This document shows, one piece after another, positions 24,885 to 34,295 of a DNA stretch of 58,108 nt. A model generated the notes under the pieces. The model was not told the origin of the DNA. It saw only the letters and a program-made list of their open reading frames with translations, and ran no database searches. Each line of letters begins with the position of its first letter. Position 1 is the stretch's first letter. Source of the stretch: Thermoplasmata archaeon (GTDB lineage: Archaea; Thermoplasmatota; Thermoplasmata; Thermoplasmatales; Thermoplasmataceae); assembly GCA_021822985.1 (NCBI GenBank), contig JAKAPZ010000002.1, positions 1 through 58,108 of the forward strand, in the 5' to 3' direction. Position numbers and translations under genes: made by a program.

Positions 24885-25801
24885 TAGATCACCGAATCCA
24901 GGAACAGATTAAAATTGGCATATATGAATTCGTAAAGTGAATTTCCATTCTCAACAGTGATAAGCACACCGTTATTAGGCAACGGGAAGATCGTTGCATT
25001 TGAAGGCAGTATGTACCCTATCAATATGAATATATCAAAACTGTTTATGATGGGATTAAGATAGAGATATATCTGGACTGAGGAGTGTGAAATATTGCCA
25101 GTAGCCGAGCAGATTGGTTGAAAAGGTGAATGAATATATTCAAAGGAAAGAAAATTGTCATTCTGAATGGGGAGCAATTTCGACTGGTTTATAAACGTTC
25201 CATAGTAACTTGATGTGAGGGATGCTTTGATTGCGGCCAGATTTCCAAAAATCATTATACTGGATTCAGGATTTGCAATATATTCCGAACCACTGCTGTT
25301 GAGTGATATATTCTGCCCAAACAATTTGGCAAGGATATTGAAACCAATAAAACTAAAACTGCTGTTTTTTGGAACACTTATGACTGGCACATTGAAGCAT
25401 ATAAGTGGCTCACGGAGATAAAGTTGGACACGAAAGATTTTGAAGATTTTTGAATTTTCTAATATAAGATTCTGGCCGTAAACTATGGCCCCGAAGTAAT
25501 TATCACCAAAGAAAACAATTATGGAGATATTTCCATAGGTTCCCCTCCATATATCGTTGGCATTTCCAGGAATATACGTATAAGGATTGTTCTGTAGTGT
25601 TACCTTGGATGATGTATAATTATATACGATTCCCAGTCCGCTTAGGAAAAGGAGCATCGTTACAAAGGCCGCTGTGGCCTTAATTAAATATCTCAATAAA
25701 AATGAATGTATGGACTCTATATCATTCTTACTATACCTGCCATGTTTCATTGACATACTGCAGCAAATTCCGCAGGCTGCTTTCAGACACAACAATTTCA
25801 T
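24884..25801 (-). CDS. Membrane-anchored ectodomain protein of second ABC module
   Basis: The 305-aa protein has one N-terminal membrane helix (about 38-60) and a 240-residue outside domain rich in Ile, Ser and Asn with N-glycosylation sequons. There is a Cys-rich start (KLLCLKAACGICC) if ATG 25801 is used; ATG 25756 or 25750 would remove it. ATAAATCA about 25 nt upstream supports the long form as a leaderless mRNA. It is first in an operon with the permease and ATPase. No similarity to the anchored protein of the 16.9-19.9 kb module is obvious by eye, although gene content is parallel. Confidence 0.6.
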   Translation of the reverse strand: MKLLCLKAACGICCSMSMKHGRYSKNDIESIHSFLLRYLIKATAAFVTMLLFLSGLGIVYNYTSSKVTLQNNPYTYIPGNANDIWRGTYGNISIIVFFGDNYFGAIVYGQNLILENSKIFKIFRVQLYLREPLICFNVPVISVPKNSSFSFIGFNILAKLFGQNISLNSSGSEYIANPESSIMIFGNLAAIKASLTSSYYGTFINQSKLLPIQNDNFLSFEYIHSPFQPICSATGNISHSSVQIYLYLNPIINSFDIFILIGYILPSNATIFPLPNNGVLITVENGNSLYEFIYANFNLFLDSVI

Positions 25802-25972
25802 GATATTCAGATGAATGTATGATTTATGCCTTCTGTTTGAAAAGCCGTTTTAAAGGTATTACAGTAATTTATATAAAAAACCATAAGAAAATGAACAGAT
25901 ATCAATCCGGGAAATCTCATGCTTTACGAAGGTATTGCAAATTGAAATATACATTAAAACAATATACGTAAG

Positions 25973-26476
25973 ATGGCAGGAAGAATTAAAGTTATAAACG
26001 AACCGGGTGATCTCGTTTCCATATTCAGGGCAGCCGATACGGATATCAAGAGAAAATTGCTCATTGACCTGTCAACCAGCTGGATAACCCTTCCAAATAT
26101 ACAGGAAAAATACGGTGTCGAAGGAAAAAAGGCTCTCCTTTATCTTGACAAGATTAAAATGCTTGAGAGCCAGTGGATTACTGGAAGCAACGGACCTGAA
26201 AAGGGTTATCATACATACTATAACAACGTCCAGATCAATATTATGGGAACAATGGAGGAGCTTGCAGATATAATTTATGCCACAAACCTGCCTGAGAGCC
26301 ATCTTGAGAAATATGAAAATGAAATCGTGGGAATGATGTCAGGGAATGAAGGAGTATTCATGGGTGAGATCGCTGAAAAACTTGGAATCACCCAGACATT
26401 TCTCCGTGGCATTGTCAAAAGATCCAATATTCTGCAGATAAAGGGATTCAAAATAGAGAAAGTGCTTGATGACTGA
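25973..26476 (+). CDS. Winged-helix transcriptional regulator-like protein
   Basis: Residues about 15-85 resemble an ArsR-type winged helix (DIKRKLLIDLSTSWITLPNI, QEKYGVEGKKALLYLDKIK, then a wing LESQWITG...KGYHTYY). Residues 125-165 contain a second helix-turn-helix (MGEIAEKLGITQTFLRGIVK). It is small, soluble and lacks metal-binding clusters. It overlaps the Trm56 gene by 8 bp and would be cotranscribed with it, so a role in translation-related regulation or RNA binding is also possible. The effector is unknown. Confidence 0.65.
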   Translation: MAGRIKVINEPGDLVSIFRAADTDIKRKLLIDLSTSWITLPNIQEKYGVEGKKALLYLDKIKMLESQWITGSNGPEKGYHTYYNNVQINIMGTMEELADIIYATNLPESHLEKYENEIVGMMSGNEGVFMGEIAEKLGITQTFLRGIVKRSNILQIKGFKIEKVLDD

Positions 26477-27452
26477 TATCGGGGTTTACAGGTATGGGCA
26501 CAGGCCCATGCGTGATAAACGTGTCACAACACATGTGGCCCTCACCGCCCGTGCATTTGGTGCATCCGGCATAATCGTGGATACCAGGGACGAGCAGCTG
26601 GAAAAAAGCATAAGAAAAGTTGTGAATGATTTTGGTGGGAATTTCTCCATCGATACAGGTGTTTCCCTTGACAGATTTTTAAAAGATTCTAAAAGTAAGA
26701 TCCTTATCCATCTCACGATGTATGGAATTCCCATAGACCAGTCCATAGGAAAAATCAATGAATTAATGGCATCCGGAAAGGATATTGCAATTTTTGTCGG
26801 AGCAGAGAAGGTGCCGGGAAAAGTGTATGCAGAGAGCACGATCAATGTATCTGTGACTTCCCAGCCTATCAGCGAGATTTCTGCCCTTGCTATTCTTATG
26901 GACAGAATCATGGGCGGCAAAGAGTTCTCCATTAAATTTCCCGGTAAACTCAGGGTAGTGCCCATGGAAAGGGGGAAGAAGGTAGTAATTGTCCCGGATC
27001 GGGCCCGCTGCCTTGAGATATTGAGAGAAAACAGCCTGCCCCCTGAATCGTTTGAACGTGCGGTGAATATAGAATCTTTATCCATGAAGATCGCTTCCGG
27101 CATTGAGTGCGACATAAACCTTGTCTCTGCATGTTCCATGCTGTTGCCTCTTTTGGAGAGCAGGCCTGAATCCATCAAACTGCTGAATGATATATCCAAA
27201 ACTGTAGCTGAATCAGTTTCAAAAATTGATAATGCCATAAGACAGAAAGACAGTATGAATGGGGCCCTTTCCAATGAGGAGAAGATTGTGGTTTTTTCCG
27301 CACAGAGGATTTCGTCTATTCAGGAAGATGATGAAGAACAGGATCGTGCAGGAGAATTTTTCAGGGAATTCGAGATCATGGATCATGAAATATATGGGCA
27401 GAATCCTGATAAAAATGAGAACGGGAAACGTGATACGTTTAGAAAAACTTAA
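26469..27452 (+). CDS. trm56: tRNA (cytidine56-2'-O)-methyltransferase Trm56 with C-terminal HD-like extension
   Basis: The N-terminal 170 residues match archaeal Trm56 of the SPOUT class: YRYGHRPMRDKRVTTHVALTA (read in two parts), LIHLTMYGIP, IAIFVGAEKVPG and NVSVTSQPISEISALAILMD, which build the trefoil knot that binds SAM and methylates C56 in the T-loop. Residues about 175-290 are additional to the usual 170-180 aa and look like a degenerate HD-type helical domain (LREN, ERAVNIESLSMKIAS, DINLVSACSMLLPLLES), without clear metal-binding HD residues. The start is ATG 26469. A tRNA-Asn gene lies 26 bp downstream. Confidence 0.88.
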   Translation: MTDIGVYRYGHRPMRDKRVTTHVALTARAFGASGIIVDTRDEQLEKSIRKVVNDFGGNFSIDTGVSLDRFLKDSKSKILIHLTMYGIPIDQSIGKINELMASGKDIAIFVGAEKVPGKVYAESTINVSVTSQPISEISALAILMDRIMGGKEFSIKFPGKLRVVPMERGKKVVIVPDRARCLEILRENSLPPESFERAVNIESLSMKIASGIECDINLVSACSMLLPLLESRPESIKLLNDISKTVAESVSKIDNAIRQKDSMNGALSNEEKIVVFSAQRISSIQEDDEEQDRAGEFFREFEIMDHEIYGQNPDKNENGKRDTFRKT

Positions 27453-27478
27453 TTGCATGTTTTTTATAACCACCCTAA

Positions 27479-27551
27479 GCCGCTGTAGCTCAGTTGGTAG
27501 AGCACCCGCCTGTTAAGCGGGCGGTCGTCGGTTCGAGCCCGACCGGCGGCG
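27479..27551 (+). tRNA. tRNA-Asn (anticodon GTT)
   Basis: The acceptor GCCGCTG pairs with CGGCGGC (one T-G wobble), the D-arm is GCTCAGTTGGTAGAGC, the anticodon stem CCCGC/GCGGG encloses CTGTTAA with anticodon GTT, and the T-arm is GTCGG-TTCGAGC-CCGAC. Discriminator G, no intron, CCA not encoded. Confidence 0.96.
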
Positions 27552-27582
27552 TTCTTTGCTTTGTATTTTAAGAATGCTTTAA

Positions 27583-27613
27583 AAAAGTCAGGGATTGCAG
27601 GAAAACTGCAATC
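27583..27613 (-). terminator. Hairpin plus T-run terminator of sucC-sucD-argF
   Basis: On the minus strand GATTGCAG pairs perfectly with CTGCAATC around a 5-nt loop (27593-27613), overlapping the argF stop codon, and is followed by CCCTGACTTTTTT. This has the form of an intrinsic terminator. Confidence 0.65.
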
Positions 27614-28529
27614 AGTGTGAGAGAAGGTAGGCTATGGCTGCTTTTGCGCTGTGAAGCCTGTTTTCAGCTTCCTGGAAAATTACGCTGTTTATGCTGTCTG
27701 CAACTTCATCTGTGACTTCAAGGCCCCTGTGTGCAGGGAGGCAGTGCATGAAAATATAATCCTTCCTTGCGTGGGAAACCAGATCAGAATTAACCTGATA
27801 ATTTCTGAAAATCTTTTCCTTCTCCTCTTTCTCTTTTTCCTGTCCCATGGAAACCCATACATCGGTGTAAACTATGTCTGCGTCTGTGACGGCCTTCACG
27901 GAATCTGTTGTTGTCTCTATTTTTGAACCGGTTTTTGCCCCAATTGCCTTTGCCTTCTGGACGAAATCCTTGTCTGGCTCGAAACCCTTTGGTGTGGCTA
28001 TTGAGACATCCATTCCTGTCATTGAACATGCAAGCAGGATGGAGTTAACCATGTTGTTTCCGTCCCCAACATAAGCAAATTTCATTCCGTCAAGCCTGTT
28101 TTTCTTCTCTGCTATTGTCATGAAGTCCGCAATAAGCTGGAGTGGGTGTTCCCTGTCATCCAGTGCGTTTATTACAGGTACTGATGAATGTTTTGCGAGT
28201 GTTTCTACATTCTCGTGCCTGAAAGCCCTGTATGTTATGATGTCAAGCATTCCAGACAGAACCTTTGCAGTGTCCTGGACTGTTTCTCCCCTTCCCATCT
28301 GCATATCGTTCGGGTTAAGGTAGATGGCGTTTCCGCCAAGCTGGTACATTGCTGTTTCAAGGGAGACCCTTGTCCTGGTGCTGGATTTCTCGAATATCAT
28401 TCCCAGAGACCTGCCCTGAACAGCCTCATGAGGCTGATATCTTGATCTCTTGAGTTTCAGTCCGAGATTTATGACTTCCTGGAAATCGTCCCCCAGATCA
28501 AGAATTGATATGAGATCTTTCTTGAACAT
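27612..28529 (-). CDS. argF: Ornithine carbamoyltransferase
   Basis: SSTRTRVSL (near residue 50) binds carbamoyl phosphate, and HCLPAHRG (near 260) is the ornithine-binding HCLP motif that separates this enzyme from aspartate carbamoyltransferase. The 305-aa length from ATG 28529 is normal; GGAGTGAG lies just before it. The gene is last in the sucC-sucD-argF operon, 4 bp after sucD. It may work in arginine synthesis, or backwards in the arginine deiminase route, since arcA lies 9 kb away; the direction cannot be read from sequence. Confidence 0.95.
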   Translation of the reverse strand: MFKKDLISILDLGDDFQEVINLGLKLKRSRYQPHEAVQGRSLGMIFEKSSTRTRVSLETAMYQLGGNAIYLNPNDMQMGRGETVQDTAKVLSGMLDIITYRAFRHENVETLAKHSSVPVINALDDREHPLQLIADFMTIAEKKNRLDGMKFAYVGDGNNMVNSILLACSMTGMDVSIATPKGFEPDKDFVQKAKAIGAKTGSKIETTTDSVKAVTDADIVYTDVWVSMGQEKEKEEKEKIFRNYQVNSDLVSHARKDYIFMHCLPAHRGLEVTDEVADSINSVIFQEAENRLHSAKAAIAYLLSH

Positions 28530-28533
28530 ATTC

Positions 28534-29394
28534 TCACTCCAGGAAATCCGGTACATTTATCGGATAGTCTGCGACCTTCACGCCTGCATCATTGAATGCC
28601 TTGATCTTGGATTCTGCTGTTCCGACTCCTTTCTCGATAATGGCCCCTGCATGCCCCATCCTCTTTCCCGGTGGTGCGCTTCTTCCTGTGATGTATGCAA
28701 CAACCTTTTTTGTGACATGTTTCTTTATGTATGCTGCAGCAAGTTCCTCGTTGCTTCCTCCGATTTCACCCACAAGAACAATCTGCTCTGTTTCAGGATC
28801 CTTCTCAAACTGCTGGAGAACGTCTATGTAGCTTAGCCCTACCACAGGATCGCCGCCAAGTCCTATGACCGTGCTCTCGCCCCTTCCGCTCCTTGTGACT
28901 GCATCCACTATTTCGTAGGTCAGTGTTCCGCTTCTTGACGCAACTGCTACATTTCCCTTCTTGAATATCTTTCCAGGCATGATGCCGATCTTGCATTTGC
29001 TTGAGATGGCAGTTATTCCCGGCCCATTGGGCCCAAGCATGACTATGCCCTTCCTCCTTGCATTGTGGTAGATCTCCATTGAGTCATGGAATGGAACGTG
29101 CTCCGTGAGTATGTATACGATCTTTATTCCCGCATCAATTGCCTCAAAGGCTGCATCCTTCACAAATGGTGCTGCAACGCTTATCATTGTTGCGTTTGGC
29201 TCAAATTCCATTGCATCTCTGAGAGATGATACCACAGGTACCTTATCATTGAACTTTGTTCCTGCCTTTGTAGGTGATGTTCCGGCAACAATGTTTGTCC
29301 CGAATGCCATCATTTCGCCTGCATGGAATGAACCCTGCTTTCCTGTTATTCCCTGCACAACCACTCTTGTATCCTTATCCACATATACGCTCAT
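28534..29394 (-). CDS. sucD: Succinyl-CoA synthetase, alpha subunit
   Basis: The 286-aa protein has the CoA-binding start VVVQGITGKQGSFH, the loop GLGGDPVVG and the phosphorylated active-site His in GHAGAI (near residue 251). With SucC it converts succinyl-CoA to succinate with ATP or GTP formation, the substrate-level phosphorylation step of the TCA cycle. The gene begins 1 bp after sucC, behind a G-rich Shine-Dalgarno. Confidence 0.96.
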   Translation of the reverse strand: MSVYVDKDTRVVVQGITGKQGSFHAGEMMAFGTNIVAGTSPTKAGTKFNDKVPVVSSLRDAMEFEPNATMISVAAPFVKDAAFEAIDAGIKIVYILTEHVPFHDSMEIYHNARRKGIVMLGPNGPGITAISSKCKIGIMPGKIFKKGNVAVASRSGTLTYEIVDAVTRSGRGESTVIGLGGDPVVGLSYIDVLQQFEKDPETEQIVLVGEIGGSNEELAAAYIKKHVTKKVVAYITGRSAPPGKRMGHAGAIIEKGVGTAESKIKAFNDAGVKVADYPINVPDFLE

Positions 29395-29395
29395 C

Positions 29396-30502
29396 TTAAT
29401 TCCCCCCTGTTGCCTTTACAACGCCCTCAACCGCTTCCATCATTGATGGGTATGAGTCTATGCCTGCATCCTTCAGTATTTTTCTTCCTTCCTCTTCCCT
29501 GATTCCACTGAGCCTCACAACTATAGGCTGCTTTATTCCATATCTTGATTTTGCAAGAGCTATTCCGGTGGCCACGGTGTCGCATTTGGTTATTCCGCCA
29601 AATATGTTCACCAGGATGGTTTTCGGTTTTGCCTTGAGAACGAACTCGAATGAATTTGAAACAGTTTCTGAGTTGTCCGTTCCCCCAAGATCAAGGAAAT
29701 TTCTTGGCTTTGCATTATGAAGCGTGAGAGCATCCAGAGTTGCCATTGTGAGACCTGCACCGTTTGCTATGACTCCGATATTCCCGTCGAGCTCTATGAA
29801 TGAATAACCCTTTGAATTTGCCTCAAGTTCCAGTGGTGTTTTTTCCGGGTCAATCACTTCAAATTCCCTGTGCCTGAAAAGTGAATCACTGTCTATGACC
29901 ATCTTGGAATCTGCTGCAATTACCTTTCCGCTTCCTGTGACAACAAGCGGGTTGATCTCCACAAGCTCGCAATCCTCCGTGTTGAATATTTTATAAAGTT
30001 TTTCCAGTATGGCCATGAACTGCTTTCCAACTTCAGGATCAAGCTTCATGAAATTTACTGCATCCCTTCCGATGAACTGGGAGTAACCGAGAAGCGGGTC
30101 AATGATCCTGGTGAATATCTTATCGTGGGAAACAGACTCTATCTCAACTCCGCCCTCTGATGTGCATATCAGTATGGGGGCTTTGTTTGTCCTGTCAAGG
30201 GCAATGCTCACGTACATTTCCTTTTTGATATCGATCATTTCCTCGACAAGAACCTTGGTGACAGCCAGATCCCTGATCTTTGAGCCCAAAAGCTGTTTGA
30301 CTGAGGCTGTCAGTTCCTGCTCGGATTTTGCAAACTTTATTCCGCCAGACTTTCCCCTTCCGCCGAGAAGTATCTGGGATTTTACAACTACAGGCATTTC
30401 ATATTTTCTGATGTCAGATTCTTTTTCCACGACATAACCTGATGGTACAGGTATGCCATGTCTTCTGAACACTTCTTTTCCCATGTATTCATAGAGATTC
30501 AA
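29396..30502 (-). CDS. sucC: Succinyl-CoA synthetase, beta subunit
   Basis: The 368-aa protein begins MNLYEYMGKEVFRRHGIPVP, has the ATP-grasp glycine loop GGRGKSGG (near residue 47) and the C-terminal GGITKCD region that contacts the alpha subunit (VNIFGGITKCDTVATGI). AGGTGA precedes the start. It is the first gene of the operon with sucD and argF. Nucleotide specificity (ADP or GDP) is not predicted. Confidence 0.96.
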   Translation of the reverse strand: MNLYEYMGKEVFRRHGIPVPSGYVVEKESDIRKYEMPVVVKSQILLGGRGKSGGIKFAKSEQELTASVKQLLGSKIRDLAVTKVLVEEMIDIKKEMYVSIALDRTNKAPILICTSEGGVEIESVSHDKIFTRIIDPLLGYSQFIGRDAVNFMKLDPEVGKQFMAILEKLYKIFNTEDCELVEINPLVVTGSGKVIAADSKMVIDSDSLFRHREFEVIDPEKTPLELEANSKGYSFIELDGNIGVIANGAGLTMATLDALTLHNAKPRNFLDLGGTDNSETVSNSFEFVLKAKPKTILVNIFGGITKCDTVATGIALAKSRYGIKQPIVVRLSGIREEEGRKILKDAGIDSYPSMMEAVEGVVKATGGN

Positions 30503-30586
30503 GGTTTCACCTAGAACCCTTATGTTTTCTATGAATAAAAATATGACAATACTGCAAATTAAAAAAATGGGTTTTTGTATAAAAAA

Positions 30587-32230
30587 TCAGTATGGTGGCA
30601 TTCCGCCGGGCATGCCGCCCATTCCACCCATTCCGCCTTCGGGCCCTGCAGAAGGTGCGCCCTTCTTGCTTGCGATGACATCATCTATCCTGAGGATCAT
30701 CGTTGCAACTTCGACAGCGCTTTCCAGAGCATGCTTCTTCACCTTGAGAGGGTCGTACACGCCGATCTTCATCATGTCTGTGACCTTGTTCTCTGTGAAG
30801 TTTATTCCAAACTCCTTCTTGCCGTTCTCGTGGTCAGCCTTGAGCTGTATGAGTGTGTTTATGGGATCCATTCCTGCGTTTTCTGCAAGTGTTCTGGGTA
30901 TGATTTCCAAAGCCTTTGCGAATGCCTCTATGGCAAGCTGTTCTCTTCCTCCGACCTTGTTTGCATATTCCCTTATCCTGAGTGCAAGTTCTGATTCGAC
31001 TGCTCCTCCGCCCGGAAGTATCTTTCCATCTTCTTTCGTTATGGCAACAACCCTAAGTGCGTCGTTGAGTGCTCTCTCGATCTCCGATACCACATGCTCT
31101 GTTCCGCCCCTGATGAGTATACTCACTGCCTTGGGATTCTTGCATCCTGTCACGAAGGTCATCCTGTCCTCGCCTATCTTCCTCTCTTCGACATTCTTTG
31201 CGTTTCCCAGTGATTCCTTTGAGAGATCATCAAGATTTGTGACGATCTTTGCACCTGTTGCTTTTGAAAGCTTCTCCATGTCGCTTTTCTTTACCCTTCT
31301 TACGGCATAAATGCCCTCTTTTGCAAGGTAATGCTGTGCAATGTCGTCTATACCCTTCTGGCAGAGTACCACTGTGGCCCCGCTTTTCTTGATCTTGGAA
31401 ACCATTTCCTTGAATGTTTCTGTCTCCTGGTCAAGGAAGTCCTGTATTTTTGTTGGATCTGATATCTGTACTTTTGCCTCTATCTCTGTTTTCTTAATCT
31501 CGAGAGCAGAGTCTATGAGTGCAATCTTTGCATTTGTGACCGTGGATGGCATCTTTGCATGAACCTTTTCCTTGTCTATGACAAGTCCCTCTATGAGTTC
31601 AGTCTCATTCACGTTGCCGCCGCTCTTCTTGTCTATCTTAATGTTTGATGCATCTACCCTGAATTTTCCGTCTCTCTCTTCGGCCACTGAATTCACTGCC
31701 TTAACTATGAGATTGTAAAGCGTGTCTCCTCCGAGTCCGATGTTCTTGCCGGAAAGGGCCGTCCTTGCAATTTTCTCCATTGTTGAATCATCGCTTGCGT
31801 CCTTTGCGATTTTCTGGAGCTGTGCCTTTGCCTCATTCACTGCAAGCCTGTATCCGTTTGCAATCACTGTGGGATGTACACCCTGCTCGAGAAGCTCCTC
31901 AGCCTGCTTCAGGAATTCTCCTGCAAGCACAACTGCTGTGGTGGTTCCATCTCCAACTGCAGTATCCTGTGATTTTGCAACCTCAACAATCATCTTTGCC
32001 GTGGGGTGATCGACATCCATTTCCTTCAGTATGGTGGCCCCGTCGTTTGATATAATTATATCACCGATGGAGTCCACGAGCATCTTGTCCATTCCCTTCG
32101 GGCCCAGTGTTGTTCTCACAGCATCTGCAATTGCCTTTGCGGCCTCTATGTTTGACCTCTGTGCATTCTTTCCCTGTTCCCTGCTTGTTCCTTCTTTCAG
32201 TATAAAAATTGGCATCTGTCCGCCTAACAT
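30587..32230 (-). CDS. thsA: Thermosome subunit (group II chaperonin)
   Basis: The 547-aa protein from ATG 32230 carries [24 protein letters not shown] and [13 protein letters not shown] (near residue 90-100), the ATPase motifs of CCT/thermosome proteins, and ends in the Gly/Met-rich tail [16 protein letters not shown]. It assembles into the double-ring folding chamber. The longer frame adds 23 residues without family support; AGGAGG before ATG 32230 and a TATA box near 32270 fix the start. Thermoplasmatales usually have two subunits; only one is encoded here, so alpha or beta identity is not certain. Confidence 0.96.
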   Translation of the reverse strand: MLGGQMPIFILKEGTSREQGKNAQRSNIEAAKAIADAVRTTLGPKGMDKMLVDSIGDIIISNDGATILKEMDVDHPTAKMIVEVAKSQDTAVGDGTTTAVVLAGEFLKQAEELLEQGVHPTVIANGYRLAVNEAKAQLQKIAKDASDDSTMEKIARTALSGKNIGLGGDTLYNLIVKAVNSVAEERDGKFRVDASNIKIDKKSGGNVNETELIEGLVIDKEKVHAKMPSTVTNAKIALIDSALEIKKTEIEAKVQISDPTKIQDFLDQETETFKEMVSKIKKSGATVVLCQKGIDDIAQHYLAKEGIYAVRRVKKSDMEKLSKATGAKIVTNLDDLSKESLGNAKNVEERKIGEDRMTFVTGCKNPKAVSILIRGGTEHVVSEIERALNDALRVVAITKEDGKILPGGGAVESELALRIREYANKVGGREQLAIEAFAKALEIIPRTLAENAGMDPINTLIQLKADHENGKKEFGINFTENKVTDMMKIGVYDPLKVKKHALESAVEVATMILRIDDVIASKKGAPSAGPEGGMGGMGGMPGGMPPY

Positions 32231-32263
32231 TTCAGTTCCTCCTGATGTGTAGGTAAATTTGTT

Positions 32264-32280
32264 CTTCAATATAAATCTTT
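32264..32280 (-). promoter_or_regulatory. Thermosome promoter (TATA box)
   Basis: On the minus strand AAAAAGATTTATATTG places an A-rich BRE-like stretch before TTTATATT. The expected transcription start, about 26 nt on, leaves a leader of roughly 15-20 nt with Shine-Dalgarno AGGAGG before ATG 32230. Confidence 0.6.
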
Positions 32281-32367
32281 TTGTCACAAATATGATCAAA
32301 ATAGAGAGGGAAAAGTGGCAGTATCATTCCTTTTCAGAATGAAAAAATTGAATGTGTTGAATTTTCT

Positions 32368-33408
32368 TTATAGATTTTTCCTGACAAGACTGACTGCATC
32401 TGACATGTTCTTCAATTTTTCAAATCCGGTTTCTATGGATCTTGTCCTTAGGCCACAGTCCGGATTGATCCTTATGAGATCGGGCCTGTCAAACTGCTTC
32501 AGTGAGAAGTTTATCCTGTCTGTTATAAGTTCAACCGATTCCACATGATCTATATGTATATCGGTCACTCCCAGCCCGAGGAATCTCTTTTTGGATACGG
32601 TGTCATTGGCCTCCCTGAATCTTCTGACATCTGTGAATCCTGGCCTTCTGTCACTGCCAATTCCATTCAGGAGAGTATCCCTGTTTGCGAATTCGAGGTT
32701 GTATCCGTCTACCCTGAGATCTCCAAGCCTGTCAAAAAGGTAACCGTAGTCTGAACTGTAGCAGACGTGAATGGAACTCTCAATTCCTTCAACTCCATTA
32801 ATACTCCTGTTCACGGATTCCGTGACTATGTCCATCTCGGATGGATGGGTGGTGGTTGCAGGTTCATCTATCTGTATCTCCAGAACCTCATCCCCTCTGT
32901 GTTTTCTCCAGATTTTCCTCAGGTTCAGGATCTCTTCCCTTATGATATCGGCAAATGCATTTGCCAGTTCCATCCTGTCAGCGTAGTGTTCGTTGAAAGA
33001 CCAGTCCATCATTGTGTAAGGTCCGGTTATGGGCACTTTCAGTTTTCCCTTAAAGTTATCAAGAAGGAATTCCAGTTCTTCCCGGTGTGCACTGTCCTTA
33101 GCTTCAAGAGAACCTGTTACACTTCCCTTTTTGTAGTATCTGTTGTCGAAGGATCTGACCATTCCCTTGAATTCAATATTGCCAATGTGGTATGCGAGAT
33201 GTTCATACATTTCCCACCTGAACATTTCACCGCCGACACCAAAATTTTCCAGGCCGGAATCTTTGAACATATTCAGTGTCTCCAGTGTGGCCCTTGATGC
33301 TTTTTCTTTGAATTCACCAGTGCCTATGATCTTGTGGAATTTGGTGCTCAGGTATTCAGGTTTCCTGAAACTTCCTATTTCCTGAAGTATCAGATCATTT
33401 CCGTTCAT
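32368..33408 (-). CDS. metE: Methionine synthase, MetE C-terminal (catalytic) type
   Basis: The 346-aa protein is the catalytic half of cobalamin-independent methionine synthase. Zinc ligands are visible as His and Cys in IHVCYSS, Glu in LEFANRD and Cys in INPDCGLRTR. QIDEPA is the conserved substrate-site motif. It transfers a methyl group from a methylated folate or pterin to homocysteine. It overlaps the upstream N-terminal-type gene by 4 bp in an operon with metF, so the methyl donor is made by its neighbour. Confidence 0.93.
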   Translation of the reverse strand: MNGNDLILQEIGSFRKPEYLSTKFHKIIGTGEFKEKASRATLETLNMFKDSGLENFGVGGEMFRWEMYEHLAYHIGNIEFKGMVRSFDNRYYKKGSVTGSLEAKDSAHREELEFLLDNFKGKLKVPITGPYTMMDWSFNEHYADRMELANAFADIIREEILNLRKIWRKHRGDEVLEIQIDEPATTTHPSEMDIVTESVNRSINGVEGIESSIHVCYSSDYGYLFDRLGDLRVDGYNLEFANRDTLLNGIGSDRRPGFTDVRRFREANDTVSKKRFLGLGVTDIHIDHVESVELITDRINFSLKQFDRPDLIRINPDCGLRTRSIETGFEKLKNMSDAVSLVRKNL

Positions 33409-34295
33409 GCGCTCACCTCTTTCAGGAGTTCAATCTTCCTGTTGGCAATTCTGAATGGGAGGAAATCAAGATAGTCGTTTGGTGCAACGATTCCCTTTCC
33501 GCCATGCAGTTTCCTGAACTGGCTGATGATCTGATCTGCTTTTTCCAGCCTTGTATTGTGTGCATCCAGCAGGTTAAATCCGGGCAATTCGGAATGCTTT
33601 ATGGCAATGTCTGCATATTCAGGATTTACCAGTATAGAATGGAATTTTCCCTGCAGACCATCAAAGGACTCTTTCCTTATGCTTCCAGTGGTATAGAGAA
33701 ATATCCTGAAACCGGATAGTTTTTTCAGCATGAGCTCCAGAGCATGTTTCTCCGGGGCGACTCTTTCCATTATAACTGCATCTTTTCTGCCAGATGCTTT
33801 CAGCAGTTCTGCATATGCATCCAGCAGCGATTCGGAGAATTTCTCTTTCCCCACGTTTCCTGAATTTTTTGAAAATGAAAAGAATGTGGAAGGCCCCGGA
33901 AGTATTCCTGCAGAAGAACTGCCTGATCTGTATAGTGGGAGGGGGAGGCTTTCTTCAGCCTCCGTGCCATTCAGTTTCCCGGTGTCAAGCACGGGTGCCT
34001 TCTCAATGATCGGTTCCCTGTAGAATGTGTTTGTTTCCTCAAATCTTGTCAGGGGGCCAATGCTGAATCCAGAAATCACGGTCATAAGGGGCCTGAATAT
34101 ATCAAACCAGTTGAACAAGGGATCCGTATGAATGATGGAATTTTCAGCCAAATTCTCGAAATTCACCGTTTCATTTCCTATAATGGTGCTAAGCTCCTCT
34201 GTTCCGCTTGATCCTCTCTGCCATCTTCCAATGGCCCTTCTGAGTTCCTCGCTCTTGGGATATATTCCTGTAACAAATCCTGTTATTTCACTCAA
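33405..34295 (-). CDS. Methionine synthase, MetE N-terminal-type protein
   Basis: The 296-aa protein shows the N-terminal MetE pattern: TGIYPKSEELRRAIGRWQRG at the start, FRPLMT, and APNDYLDFLPFRIANRKI at the end. The zinc-binding Cys/His set of the C-terminal type is missing. In Thermoplasmatales and some other archaea MetE is encoded as two separate genes, and this is the other half, probably binding the folate donor. It lies directly after metF (1-bp junction) and overlaps the catalytic gene by 4 bp. Confidence 0.82.
   Translation of the reverse strand: MSEITGFVTGIYPKSEELRRAIGRWQRGSSGTEELSTIIGNETVNFENLAENSIIHTDPLFNWFDIFRPLMTVISGFSIGPLTRFEETNTFYREPIIEKAPVLDTGKLNGTEAEESLPLPLYRSGSSSAGILPGPSTFFSFSKNSGNVGKEKFSESLLDAYAELLKASGRKDAVIMERVAPEKHALELMLKKLSGFRIFLYTTGSIRKESFDGLQGKFHSILVNPEYADIAIKHSELPGFNLLDAHNTRLEKADQIISQFRKLHGGKGIVAPNDYLDFLPFRIANRKIELLKEVSA

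Noticed and set aside
26486-27274. Minus-strand open frame of 262 codons
   Set aside because: Exactly antisense to trm56, which has strong family motifs; Ser/Leu/Ile-rich shadow composition.
30522-31310. Plus-strand open frame of 262 codons
   Set aside because: Antisense shadow of the thermosome gene.
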